From GCA-003244245 sp036378735 (GTDB taxonomy: Bacteria; Actinomycetota; Actinomycetes; Mycobacteriales; Pseudonocardiaceae): a DNA stretch of 42,714 bases. Shown here one piece after another: positions 8,429 through 15,966 of this stretch. The DNA lies in assembly GCA_036378735.1 (NCBI GenBank), contig DASUVX010000032.1, positions 1 to 42,714 of the forward strand, written 5' to 3'. The notes under the pieces were generated by a model. The model ran no database searches. It was not told the DNA's origin and saw only the letters and a list, made by a program, of their open reading frames with translations. A program made the translations under genes and the position numbers. Position 1 is the first letter of the stretch, and the number at the start of each line of letters is the position of its first letter.

Positions 8429-9568
8429 GTGCTGGCGCTGCGTGTCCTGGCGGTGGTGGTGGGCGTAGCGCTTGTGGTGATCACGATGGCCGACGTCGTC
8501 CGCAGGCTGGTGATCCCCCGAGCACGCACCAGCGCGTTGTCCCGCGCGGTTGATGCCGTAGTCGATTGGGTGTTCCAGTTGGTGGTACGGCGTTTGCCCG
8601 ATTACGAGGACAAGGATCGGGTGCTAGCCGGGGAACCGGCGGTGTTTTTGCTGATGCGCCTGGGCGTGTTGCTGTTTGCTTTTGAGATCGAGTATGCGCT
8701 GCTGCTGTGGCCGTGGACCGATGGTTTTGCCACCGCGTTGCGCGAGGCGGGAAGTTCGCTGTTCACCCTCGGGTTCGTCGCCAGCCCCGGCGCGGTGCCC
8801 ACGGCCATCAACGTGCTGGCGGCGGTGACCGGACTGGTGGTCATCGCCTTGCAGATCGCCTATCTGCCGGCGCTGTATGCGGCGTTTAATCGCCGGGAGA
8901 CCGAGGTGACGCTGCTGAGCTCACGGGCGGGTTTGCCGCCATGGGGTCCGGAGTTGCTGCTGCGCACCCGGTACGGGGTGCGCACGCGCGCCGACGACTT
9001 GCCGCAGTTTTATGCCCAGTGGGAGCGGTGGGCGGCCGATGTGGCCGAAAGCCACGCCAACTACCCGGTGCTGGTGCGCTTTCGCTCGCCGCAGCCACTG
9101 TCGTCGTGGCTAGTCGCGCTGCTGGCCGTGATGGATTCAGCAGCGATGCTGGTGGCGCTGTGCCCCAGCCGGGATCGGATCGAGCCGCGGTTGGCGATCC
9201 GCATGGGATTCACCGCGCTGCGCGAGATCGGCGCGGCGCTGGGCATCAGCTACGACCCCGATCCCGATCCGAATGGCGACATTGCGTTGACGTTTGCGGA
9301 GTTCGCCGCCGCGGTTGACCAGCTCCAGACCGTCGGCTTCCCGGTCGAACGCACCTCCGCTGAGGCTTGGCCGCACTTTCGTGGCTGGCGCGTGAACTAC
9401 GAAGCACTGGCTTACGAACTGGCCTGGCGAACCGACGCCGTACCGGCCCCCTGGTCAGGGCCTCGCCGATGGCCCGCGACCCCTATCCCGGTCCGACGGC
9501 CTCCCAACCGGGCGCCGGACCAAACCGATGCCCCGTCCCCGAACCCCAGCGACGGATCGCTGCACTGA
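8429..9568 (+). CDS. Multi-pass membrane protein, two-pore potassium-channel-like family
   Basis: The protein of about 379 residues has a hydrophobic segment at residues 3-20, a charged stretch, then hydrophobic segments near 70-95, 105-120 and 125-150, followed by a long soluble C-terminal domain. The loop GSSLFTLGF between hydrophobic segments resembles a pore-loop position. From memory, related actinobacterial proteins are often labelled two-pore domain potassium channel family or hypothetical. The C-terminal domain is rich in Trp and acidic residues (WERWAADVAESHANYPVLV) and has no assigned role. GTG at 8429 is chosen because the coding pattern begins there; the frame is open from 8249, but the upstream residues look non-coding. 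The channel function is inference; membrane location is secure. Confidence 0.72.
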   Translation: MLALRVLAVVVGVALVVITMADVVRRLVIPRARTSALSRAVDAVVDWVFQLVVRRLPDYEDKDRVLAGEPAVFLLMRLGVLLFAFEIEYALLLWPWTDGFATALREAGSSLFTLGFVASPGAVPTAINVLAAVTGLVVIALQIAYLPALYAAFNRRETEVTLLSSRAGLPPWGPELLLRTRYGVRTRADDLPQFYAQWERWAADVAESHANYPVLVRFRSPQPLSSWLVALLAVMDSAAMLVALCPSRDRIEPRLAIRMGFTALREIGAALGISYDPDPDPNGDIALTFAEFAAAVDQLQTVGFPVERTSAEAWPHFRGWRVNYEALAYELAWRTDAVPAPWSGPRRWPATPIPVRRPPNRAPDQTDAPSPNPSDGSLH

Positions 9569-9655
9569 CCGGACCATCTATGCAGCGCGCGGCACCGGTG
9601 GGTGTCGCACCGGTGAGAACACGATATCGCCTACTTCCGGGCTTGTTGCAGAACG

Positions 9656-10525
9656 TTATTCAGCGTTCGGCTGCCACTGGCCATTGTCTCCCTTTTCGTA
9701 TTTTCGTTTGACCGCGGTCCAGGCCACCCGGTGTGCTACCTGTTCGCGATGGGCGCCGTCGCGGTGCTTGTCAGGGTCTTTGTATTCATCCCAGGCGTGA
9801 TTGAAGGCTTCTTTGTAGATTTCTTGAGCGAGGTTTGTGGGTGGTCGGGTTGTTGCGGTGAGGATGGCATCGGTGAGGACGTCGAGTCCTTCGGTGAGCA
9901 GGTCTGCAGGGAAAACCAGGGGAGGTAGCAGCCGGATGACGTTGGCATAGGTGCCGCACGTCAGCACGACCACTCCGGCGCTGTGGCAGGTCCGGGCGAT
10001 ATGGGTGGTCAGCGCCGAGTCCGGGGCCCCGGTAGCAGGATTGATCAGTTCGACAGCGAGCATGGCGCCGCGGCCTCTGACTTGGCCCACGGCTGGACAA
10101 TGCGCGGCCAGCGCGTCCAGTTTGGGTTTGGCTATCGCCTCGATGCAGCGCGCCGCGGCGGCGAGGTTGTGTTCCCGCATGGTGGCGATGCTGGCCAACG
10201 CGGCCGCGCACGCGACGGGATTACCACCGTAGGTGCCGCCCAGCCCGCCGGGGTGGACGGCGTCCATCAAGTGTGCGCGTCCGGTCACCGCGGCCAGGGG
10301 CAGGCCGCCGGCAATACCTTTGGCCGTGGTAATCAGATCGGGGATGACGTTGTCGTGGTGGCAGGCAAACCACTCACCGGTGCGGCAAAAACCGGTCTGG
10401 ATCTCATCGGCGACCAGCAGCACGCCGTGTTCGCTGCACCATCGAGCGAGGGCCGGCAGGAAGCCGGCAGCCGGCACGATGAACCCGCCTTCGCCCTGGA
10501 TTGGCTCGATCACCACGCACGCGTT
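9656..10525 (-). pseudogene. Truncated GABA aminotransferase fused in frame to a ChaB domain
   Basis: Reading on the minus strand from about 10525, the sequence matches the C-terminal half of a class III aminotransferase of the GABA transaminase type. It includes VVIEPIQGEGGF, the cofactor-binding LLVADEIQTGF, and the PLP-lysine region TTAKGIAGGLPLAAVTGRA. The N-terminal half is gone, replaced at 10520-10535 by IS110 sequence running the other way. At about 9835 the aminotransferase sequence passes without a stop into about 59 residues of ChaB family (AQEIYKEAFNHAWDEYKD, then VAWTAVKRKYEKGDNGQW), ending at 9656. ChaB normally is a separate small protein named as a cation-transport regulator. 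With the N-terminal substrate and dimer segments missing, aminotransferase activity is not expected. Confidence 0.75.
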
Positions 10526-11194
10526 GACGACCGTGCCCGGCATCGACGCAACCGTGGCGCTGTCGATCGTGGCCACCGTCGGAGACTTCACCCGCTTCCG
10601 TACCCCCGAAAAGCTGGTGGCCTACCTGGGGCTCAACCCAAGGGTCCGCCAGTCCGGCGGCCACCCCGCCCGCCACGGGCGGATCACCAAGACCGGCGCC
10701 GCGCACGCCCGCGGCATGCTGGTCGAAGCGGCTTGGTCAGCACCCAAAGCCGCAGGCCCGCTGCGGGCGTTTTACCAGCGGGTGCAAGCCCGTCGCGGCA
10801 TGCACATCGCCGCGGTCGCCACCGCCCGCAAACTCGCCGTGCTGTGCTGGCATCTGATCGTCAAAGGGGAGGACTACGCCTTCGCCCAGCCTTCCCTGGT
10901 CGCGCACAAACGACGCAAGCTCAAGCTACGTGCCGGGCGGCCTCCGCGCGCGGGCGCAAAGGCACCGCATCGGGATACTCACTCACAGCAGTCCGCACCG
11001 CCGAGCGCCAGCTGGCCGCGCAAGCCGAAACCGCCTACCGCACCATGGTCGCCGCCTGGCAACCGCGCAAACCCACCACCACAGCTGCCAGGGCGCCCAG
11101 GGCCCGCGCCGCGGAATCGGCGGTGAGCGTGGCTGTCACCAACGGGGCGCGACAACTCAATCCCTCACCGGGCAACGCTGCGCGGCAGAGCTAA
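10524..11194 (+). mobile_element. IS110-family transposase C-terminal remnant
   Basis: From about 10524 the plus strand reads the C-terminal Transposase_20 domain of IS110/IS116/IS902-type enzymes: LTTVPGIDATVALSIVATVG, then KLVAYLGLNPRVRQSGG, and a conserved AHARGMLVEAAW segment. The frame changes near 10935-10955, after which RGRKGTASGYSLTAVRTAER continues to the TAA at 11192-11194. The N-terminal DEDD catalytic domain is absent, so it cannot transpose. Its 5' edge coincides with the break in the GABA aminotransferase gene, suggesting the element or a later recombination removed the aminotransferase 5' half. Confidence 0.82.
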
Positions 11195-11365
11195 CAGCCC
11201 CTTACCCTGCTCTTCGCGACGGGGTCGAACCACGCCCACCGCCGCCCGACGCTACGCCGGTCCTCGCCGGCGTCAAGGTCGTTCGTCCAGCCGGGCGCTC
11301 CACCCCCGGCTCCGGACCGACGCCTCAAACCGCTGCCACCGGGCGAAAGAGATGAGTTGGTGGTC

Positions 11366-11514
11366 TCTAATGGGGGGCGCGACACCGGTTTGACCCGGGA
11401 CCCTTGCGAGGGCTCACAGCGAGCTACTAGCGGGCAGGCCAAGAGCTGCCCGATGCGCGGACCAGCTTACGAGCCCTCGCCCCAGGTCAAGTCGATGTCG
11501 CGCCCACCGTTTGA
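11366..11514. repeat. Imperfect inverted repeat with about 45-50-base arms
   Basis: The arm at 11366-11415 is matched by the reverse complement of 11471-11514. Shared strings include GGGCGCGACA, TTGACC and GCGAGGGCTC. The roughly 55-base centre contains a further small hairpin, GGGCAG paired with CTGCCC, near 11433-11452. No protein is evident. It could be a miniature transposable element or the two ends of a collapsed insertion sequence. It lies between the IS110 and IS6 remnants. Confidence 0.6.
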
Positions 11515-11945
11515 ACTCAAGTTTTTGAGAACAAACCCCCATCCCATCGATTCCAGACGGGTTGACGATTTCATCCGTGCGTACTGCTCTGTGACGTGGC
11601 AGGACGAGGGCGGCAGCTCGTCGAGCACGCGCGGATACGCGGGAGCCCCGTCACTGGTCACCTCGGCAGGGTGTGGGCTGTGCTCGAGTGCGCGGGTAAA
11701 AAACCGGCGCGTAGCCGCTAGATCCCGTTTCTGGGACATGAGCACGTCAATGACCTGGCCGAACTGGTCGATCGCTCGGTACAGATAGATCCATCGCCCG
11801 GCGACTTTGACGTATGTTTCGTCTACAAACCACCGATCACCAGGGGCGCGCCGGCAGGATCGGGCCGCGTCGATCAGCAGCGGGGTAAACCGCTGCACCC
11901 AGCGATAGATGGTGACATGAGTCAAGCCTTGTTCATGTACTACGT
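11515..11945 (-). mobile_element. IS6-family transposase fragment (copy 1, lacks both ends)
   Basis: Minus-strand reading gives the central part of an IS6/IS26/IS240-type DDE transposase: HVTIYRWVQRFTPLL, the first catalytic aspartate in DRWFVDETYVKVAGRW, the second in TSDGAPAYPRVLDEL, then CHVTEQYA. Homology stops there, near 11578, before the catalytic glutamate, and unrelated sequence follows to an accidental stop near 11467. The N-terminal helix-turn-helix is also missing beyond about 11945. It overlaps in content with the second copy at 13749-14143, so these are two separate insertions, not halves of one. Confidence 0.8.
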
Positions 11946-12290
11946 GATGACCTGCATGGACGTGACTCGGAGAGTGACTCCGAAGGTGTCACCTGGATCC
12001 CGGACGGCGGTCCGGGAGTGAGGCAGGCGGTGAGGCACCTACTCTCCGCTAGGGCACATGCCTCACCTCTCGCCGGGTCATTGCCCTACCCGTGAGCTGC
12101 GACAAGGCAGACAACTCAGCGAGGCAGACCACCACCCACCACCCTCAAAATAGCCGCCTTCGGTGGCCTGGGAGGGGTGCCCCGTCTTTGCCTTGTCTTG
12201 GGTCGCCCTCGGATGCGTCGCGCAGCGATCGCTTGTCACCACGGTTGCGGCGTCACCGTTTGTCGGGTGATTCGCCGGTTCGTCCTTCCC
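11946..12290. other. Gene-free stretch with two strong hairpins
   Basis: No convincing gene is seen here. TCCCGGAC at 11998-12005 pairs with GTCCGGGA at 12010-12017 around a four-base loop. GGTGAGGCA at 12029-12037 pairs with TGCCTCACC at 12059-12067. Neither is followed by a T tract. A minus-strand open frame (12078-12362) runs through part of the region but looks like chance coding in GC-rich DNA. Confidence 0.4.
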
Positions 12291-12294
12291 TTCG

Positions 12295-12360
12295 GTGAGA
12301 CAGCTGGTGGGGTCGTCCGCGCGGACGTCCGTGACTCGCGCGCCTGCGCGCGTAGGGGGC
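12295..12360 (-). repeat. Dispersed repeat, copy A (inverted relative to 28479-28541)
   Basis: The reverse complement of this segment contains CTACGCGCG, GGCGCGCGAGTCACGGACGT and CGCGGACGA in the same order as 28479-28541, with only a few mismatches. The core includes the perfect palindrome CGGACGTCCG. The match weakens beyond about 60 bases, although a shared GGAAG and GAACCGG continue. The two copies are on opposite strands 16 kb apart. The role is unknown. Confidence 0.65.
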
Positions 12361-12366
12361 ATCTTC

Positions 12367-12400
12367 GGACGTGGACGTGGACGTGGACGTGGACGTGGAC
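12367..12400 (+). repeat. GGACGT hexanucleotide tandem repeat
   Basis: Five perfect GGACGT units plus a partial sixth run from 12367 to 12400, directly beside dispersed repeat copy A. As a multiple of three it would not shift frame if translated, but no gene is evident across it. It is a candidate slippage site. Confidence 0.9.
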
Positions 12401-12410
12401 GGACGGTCGC

Positions 12411-12608
12411 TTACGTCGTTGGGAGTCGAGTGCCGCGACGCATGCTGGGCAGCACGGCTGACGCTCCGGTGTGGTCATCGTGGAAGTGGGTGAGCATCAC
12501 GCGGTCAAGATCGGCAAGCGTGGGTCCGAACCGATTGATCGCTCTCGCGATGCCGGGCTCGGACGTCCGACCTGATCCAGATCGGCCGATCTGGATGAGA
12601 TTCCTCAC
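12411..12608 (-). pseudogene. Metallo-beta-lactamase-fold hydrolase fragment
   Basis: A short minus-strand frame reads INRFGPTLADLDRVMLTHFH followed by DDHTGASAVL, which contains the HxHxDH zinc-binding signature of the metallo-beta-lactamase superfamily in its usual context after a leading strand. Only about 60 residues remain; the later histidines and aspartate needed for a second metal site and the rest of the fold are absent. It is a remnant of a hydrolase gene cut on both sides. Confidence 0.6.
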
Positions 12609-12757
12609 AAACCACTCGGCACGACCTACGCAGCACGCGCGGTCAGCGGCATGAGCGGATGTCGCCCTTCCGTGGCGGTGGGTAGAAATCTTACGTCAAC
12701 TTGGTCGAGTACCCGGTCGGCGCCTACACGGCCGAAGAGAAGAAGGAGTTCGCCGAG

Positions 12758-13654
12758 ATGAACCTCACTGACCACGCCGGAGTCCGGCTCACACACGGCA
12801 AACCCAAGGTCAACGGCGTGGAGATCCACTACGCGATCGGCGGCGCCGGCGAGCCGGTGTTCTTGCTGCACGGCGTGCCGAAGACCATGTCGTACTGGCG
12901 CCACGTCGTGCCGCTGCTGACCCCGCACTACACCGTCATCGCGGTCGACAACCGAGGCTTCGGCGGCTCCCAGCGCCCCCTGACCGGCTACGACACCGCC
13001 ACGATGGCCGGTGACGTCGCCGAACTGGCCACCCACCTGGGCTTCGACCAGTTCCGCGTCGCCGGCGAGGACTGGGGCGCGGCCATCGCCTACGCCGTCG
13101 CCGCCTTCCACCGGCCCCGGGTGCAGCAACTGGTGTTCCAGGAAACACTCCTACCAGGATTGCCAACCGGCCCAGGATTGCCAGGCGGCGAATACGACCC
13201 CTCGCTCGCCGCCGACGACGGCCGCACCGGCTGGCACTTCAGCTTCTTCAGCCTGCCGAACCTGCCCGAGCTGCTGCTGGCCGGGCGGGAACGGCCGTTC
13301 TGGACATACTACGCCAGACGCCAGATGTGGGACCCCAGCGCGCTGGCCGAGGAAGACATCGACGAAATGGTGCACTCGGCCGAGCAGCCGGGCGGCACCA
13401 GGGCCATCTTGGAGATGTACCGCGCCCGCCAGACCGACGCCGAACAGAACCGCCCGCATTACGCCGACCCGATCAGCTGCCCGGTCCTGGCCGTCGGCGC
13501 GCAGGCCTATCTTGGGGACGAAGTATCCAAACAGCTCGCGCAAGTGGCCCGCGACGTCCGCAGCGCCGTCATCCCCGCGTCCGGTCACAACATCGCGCTG
13601 GAGAACCCGGCCGCCCTGGCCCAGGCCTACCTCGACTTCTTCGCAGGCGGCTGA
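12758..13654 (+). CDS. Epoxide-hydrolase-like alpha/beta hydrolase
   Basis: This 298-residue alpha/beta-fold hydrolase has the oxyanion motif HGVP at residues 38-41 and an aspartate, not serine, in the nucleophile elbow GEDWGAA (residue 105). The general-base histidine is in ASGHNIALENP near the C-terminus. Asp nucleophile plus HGxP is the pattern of epoxide hydrolases and relatives such as haloacetate dehalogenases. It probably acts in the cytosol on an epoxide or halogenated compound. The ATG at 12758 is preferred because AAGGAG at 12743-12748 lies nine bases upstream; the frame is open to 12701. It stands alone between IS fragments. Confidence 0.85.
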   Translation: MNLTDHAGVRLTHGKPKVNGVEIHYAIGGAGEPVFLLHGVPKTMSYWRHVVPLLTPHYTVIAVDNRGFGGSQRPLTGYDTATMAGDVAELATHLGFDQFRVAGEDWGAAIAYAVAAFHRPRVQQLVFQETLLPGLPTGPGLPGGEYDPSLAADDGRTGWHFSFFSLPNLPELLLAGRERPFWTYYARRQMWDPSALAEEDIDEMVHSAEQPGGTRAILEMYRARQTDAEQNRPHYADPISCPVLAVGAQAYLGDEVSKQLAQVARDVRSAVIPASGHNIALENPAALAQAYLDFFAGG

Positions 13655-13748
13655 ACCGCGGGTTCAGCCATGTGACCCAGCGGCATACAGATCATCCATT
13701 CGGCGCGACACTGGACAGCCAACTTACGACCTCGGGAGTAATTGAGAT

Positions 13749-14143
13749 GGCGCTGTTGCATTAGCGGAGGGTGGGCACGGTCGACTGTGGCCGGTGTGCT
13801 GTTTAGATGGCGTGGGCGAGTTCGGTGAACGCTGCTGGGAGCCGGTCGTTCGGGTTGAGGTCGAGGGCCAGTTCGTAGTGTCCGCGGCGGATGTTCTGGA
13901 CGAACGCATGTCCTGTGCTGATCACTCGTGCTGAGCGCAGTCGTTGGAGACCGCGCATCGGCCTCAGTCGGGACTTCAGTCGGCCATGGTCGGCTTCGAT
14001 CGTGTTGTTGGCATACTGCTCGGTGATGTGGCAGGCGGAGGGCAGTAGCTCGTCGAGCACTCGCGGGTAAGTGGGAGCCTGGTCGGTGCTCACTTCGGCC
14101 GGGTGTGGGCGGTGCTCGAGCGCACGGATGAAGAACCGGCGAC
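13749..14143 (-). mobile_element. IS6-family transposase fragment (copy 2, C-terminal part with terminal repeat)
   Basis: Minus-strand reading gives RRFFIRALEHRPHPAEV, TDQAPTYPRVLDEL, then the catalytic-glutamate segment NNTIEADHGRLKSRLRPMRG and GHAFVQNIRRGHYEL, with the stop near 13806. Downstream, at 13749-13760, GGCGCTGTTGCA matches the typical IS6 terminal inverted repeat. The N-terminal two thirds, including the first catalytic aspartate, are missing upstream of about 14143. The copy is therefore inactive. Confidence 0.82.
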
Positions 14144-14170
14144 GGTTTGATCGCTGGATTTGCCATCTAT

Positions 14171-14285
14171 ACGCCATCTCGGACCAGTAATTGTGCTGGA
14201 TGCGTTATCCCGGACCAGTAATCGTGACGGGTCCGACCGCTGCCACGGTGGGCGATAGTGCTGTCTGAAGCGTCGCAATGAGCGA
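14171..14285 (+). repeat. Direct repeat copy A upstream of the P450 operon
   Basis: The segment 14211-14285 matches 19798-19871 at roughly four in five positions by eye, starting with CGGACCAGTAATC and ending with AGCGA. A second partial copy of the start (GGACCAGTAA) lies at 14181-14190, preceded by ACGCCATC, which is also found in front of the other copy. It stands 76 bases upstream of the ferredoxin gene. It may be a shared promoter/operator or a mobile-element end. Confidence 0.65.
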
Positions 14286-14361
14286 TGGTCAGGAGGCCCG
14301 TGGGTCGCGATCAAGCCGCAGAACGGGACCGGGAGCCAGGTGAAGGAGGGAGTGGTTGGGG

Positions 14362-14571
14362 ATGCGGATCGTTGTGGACCTGACCCGTTGCCAGGGTTAT
14401 GCGCAGTGTGTGTTCCTCGCGCCGGAGGTGTTCGAGCTGCACGGGGAGGAGGCATTGCGCTACGACCCGGCCGTCCCCGATGAGCAGGTCAAGCGCGTGC
14501 GTCAGGCCGTGGCGGCGTGCCCGGTCCAGGCCATCGTCATGGGTGAGGGGGTGCCTGTCGATGTCCGGTGA
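14362..14571 (+). CDS. [3Fe-4S]-type ferredoxin for the P450 system
   Basis: This 69-residue ferredoxin has cysteines at 10, 16 and 53 (CQGYAQC and the CP of AACPVQA). Three ligands and a Tyr at the usual second-Cys position indicate a single [3Fe-4S] cluster of the kind that shuttles electrons to actinobacterial P450s. It carries electrons from the reductase encoded next to the heme protein encoded after that. The ATG at 14362 follows GAAGGAGGG at 14342-14350. Its stop lies inside the reductase gene, giving translational coupling. Confidence 0.93.
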   Translation: MRIVVDLTRCQGYAQCVFLAPEVFELHGEEALRYDPAVPDEQVKRVRQAVAACPVQAIVMGEGVPVDVR

Positions 14572-15931
14572 TCTTCGGAAGGGCCGGATCGTCATCGTTG
14601 GGGCGTCGGTGGCCGGGTTGCGGGCCGCTGAGACGCTGCGCGACGAGGGCTTCACCGGCTCACTGACGGTGGTGGGGGAGGAGCCTTATCCGCCGTATGA
14701 CAGGCCGCCGCTGTCCAAGCAGGTGCTGCTGGGCAGGGTGGCCGCGGACGCCACTGGGCTGCCGATGCGACGGGATCCGCACGCGCAGTGGCGGCTGGGG
14801 GTGCGCGCCACCGGGCTTGATCCGCTCGGGAAGCGTGTGCTGCTGGCTGACGGCCAGTGGTTGGCGTATGACCGGTTGCTGATTGCCACTGGGACCCGGG
14901 CGCGGTCTTGGCCCGATGCGGAGCAGGCCGCTCTGGATGGGGTGTTCACCTTGCGCACTTGTGAGGATGCCAGGTGTCTGGCCGAGCGGTTGGCCGCCGG
15001 GCCGTGTCGGGTGCTGGTGATCGGTGGGGGCTTCACGGGCTCGGAGATCGCTTCGGTGTGCCGGGAGCGGGGTGTGGAGGTCACCGTCACTGAACGCGGC
15101 GCCGCGCCGCTGGTGGGTGCGCTGGGTGGGACGCTGTCGAAGTTTGCGGCCAGCCTGCAGCGAGCTCACGGCGTGGACCTGCGCTGCGGGGTCACGGTCA
15201 CGGCGCTGCGGGGAAACGGACGGTTCACTGGTGCGGAGTTCTCCGATGGCAGCCGCATTGAGGCTGACGTGTGCGTCGTCGCCCTGGGGGCGGTGCGCAA
15301 CGTCGAGTGGCTGGCCGACTCCGGGCTGGCCGCGTGCGCACAGGGGATCGCCTGCGATGCCGGGTGCCGCGCCTTTGACCGGTACGGGATCGTCACCGAC
15401 GACGTGTTTGTGGCCGGCGATGTGGCGCGTTTTCCGCATCCGTTGTTCGACTATCAGATGCTGTCGTTGGAGCACTGGGGCAACGCGGTGGCCCAGGCGC
15501 AGGTGGCGGCTCACAACATGGTCAGTCCGGGGCCGCTACGGCGCCCGCACCGTGCCGTCCCAGTCTTCTGGTCGAGCCAGTTCGGGTGCAACATCAAGTC
15601 GGTGGGCGTGCCTACCTTCTCCGACCAGGTGGTCATCGCCCAAGGCTCGCTCAGCGACCGCCGTCTGGTAGCGGTCTACGGTTACCGGGGCCGCATCACC
15701 GCCGCGGTGACCATCAACATGGCCAAGTGGCTTGAGCACTACCAGGGCCTGATCGAGACCGCAGCCCCATTTCCCCCCGGACCCGGCGCCGCCGACGCTT
15801 GCCCGCTGGTGGCCGAATTCCCGGTCCCGTCGAACGTGCCCGACCCCAAGGGGCTCTTCCACGGCCCCACCGTCGCGCTCACCGGCCACCTGCCCGACCA
15901 GCGCCTCGCCGTGGCGCGGCTCGCCGGCTGA
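14561..15931 (+). CDS. FAD-dependent ferredoxin reductase
   Basis: This 456-residue flavoprotein oxidises NAD(P)H and reduces ferredoxin. The N-terminal FAD-binding motif is VIVGASVAGLRAAETL. The second nucleotide-binding motif VLVIGGGFTGSEIASV is in the middle of the protein. Near residue 285 the segment reading VTDDVFVAGDVARFPHP matches the FAD ribityl-binding GD motif. It belongs to the rhodocoxin/putidaredoxin-reductase-type family. The start at 14561 overlaps the ferredoxin stop by 11 bases, and the frame is open further 5' only as a shadow of ferredoxin. The P450 gene begins 35 bases after its stop. Confidence 0.93.
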   Translation: MSGDLRKGRIVIVGASVAGLRAAETLRDEGFTGSLTVVGEEPYPPYDRPPLSKQVLLGRVAADATGLPMRRDPHAQWRLGVRATGLDPLGKRVLLADGQWLAYDRLLIATGTRARSWPDAEQAALDGVFTLRTCEDARCLAERLAAGPCRVLVIGGGFTGSEIASVCRERGVEVTVTERGAAPLVGALGGTLSKFAASLQRAHGVDLRCGVTVTALRGNGRFTGAEFSDGSRIEADVCVVALGAVRNVEWLADSGLAACAQGIACDAGCRAFDRYGIVTDDVFVAGDVARFPHPLFDYQMLSLEHWGNAVAQAQVAAHNMVSPGPLRRPHRAVPVFWSSQFGCNIKSVGVPTFSDQVVIAQGSLSDRRLVAVYGYRGRITAAVTINMAKWLEHYQGLIETAAPFPPGPGAADACPLVAEFPVPSNVPDPKGLFHGPTVALTGHLPDQRLAVARLAG

Positions 15932-15966
15932 CCCGTTGTCCCTTCCCGTCCCCGAGGAGCCCCGGC

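Noticed and set aside
9983..11194. A long plus-strand frame covering gabT and the IS110 remnant as one protein
   Set aside because: The first half is antisense to the aminotransferase; only the last part is transposase, after a frameshift.
12367..12400. Tandem repeat considered as a CRISPR array
   Set aside because: The units are six bases with no spacers, and no cas gene is present.
11467..14177. The two IS6 fragments as the two halves of one interrupted element
   Set aside because: Both contain the same central segment (RRFFxRALEH to EQYA), so they are separate copies.
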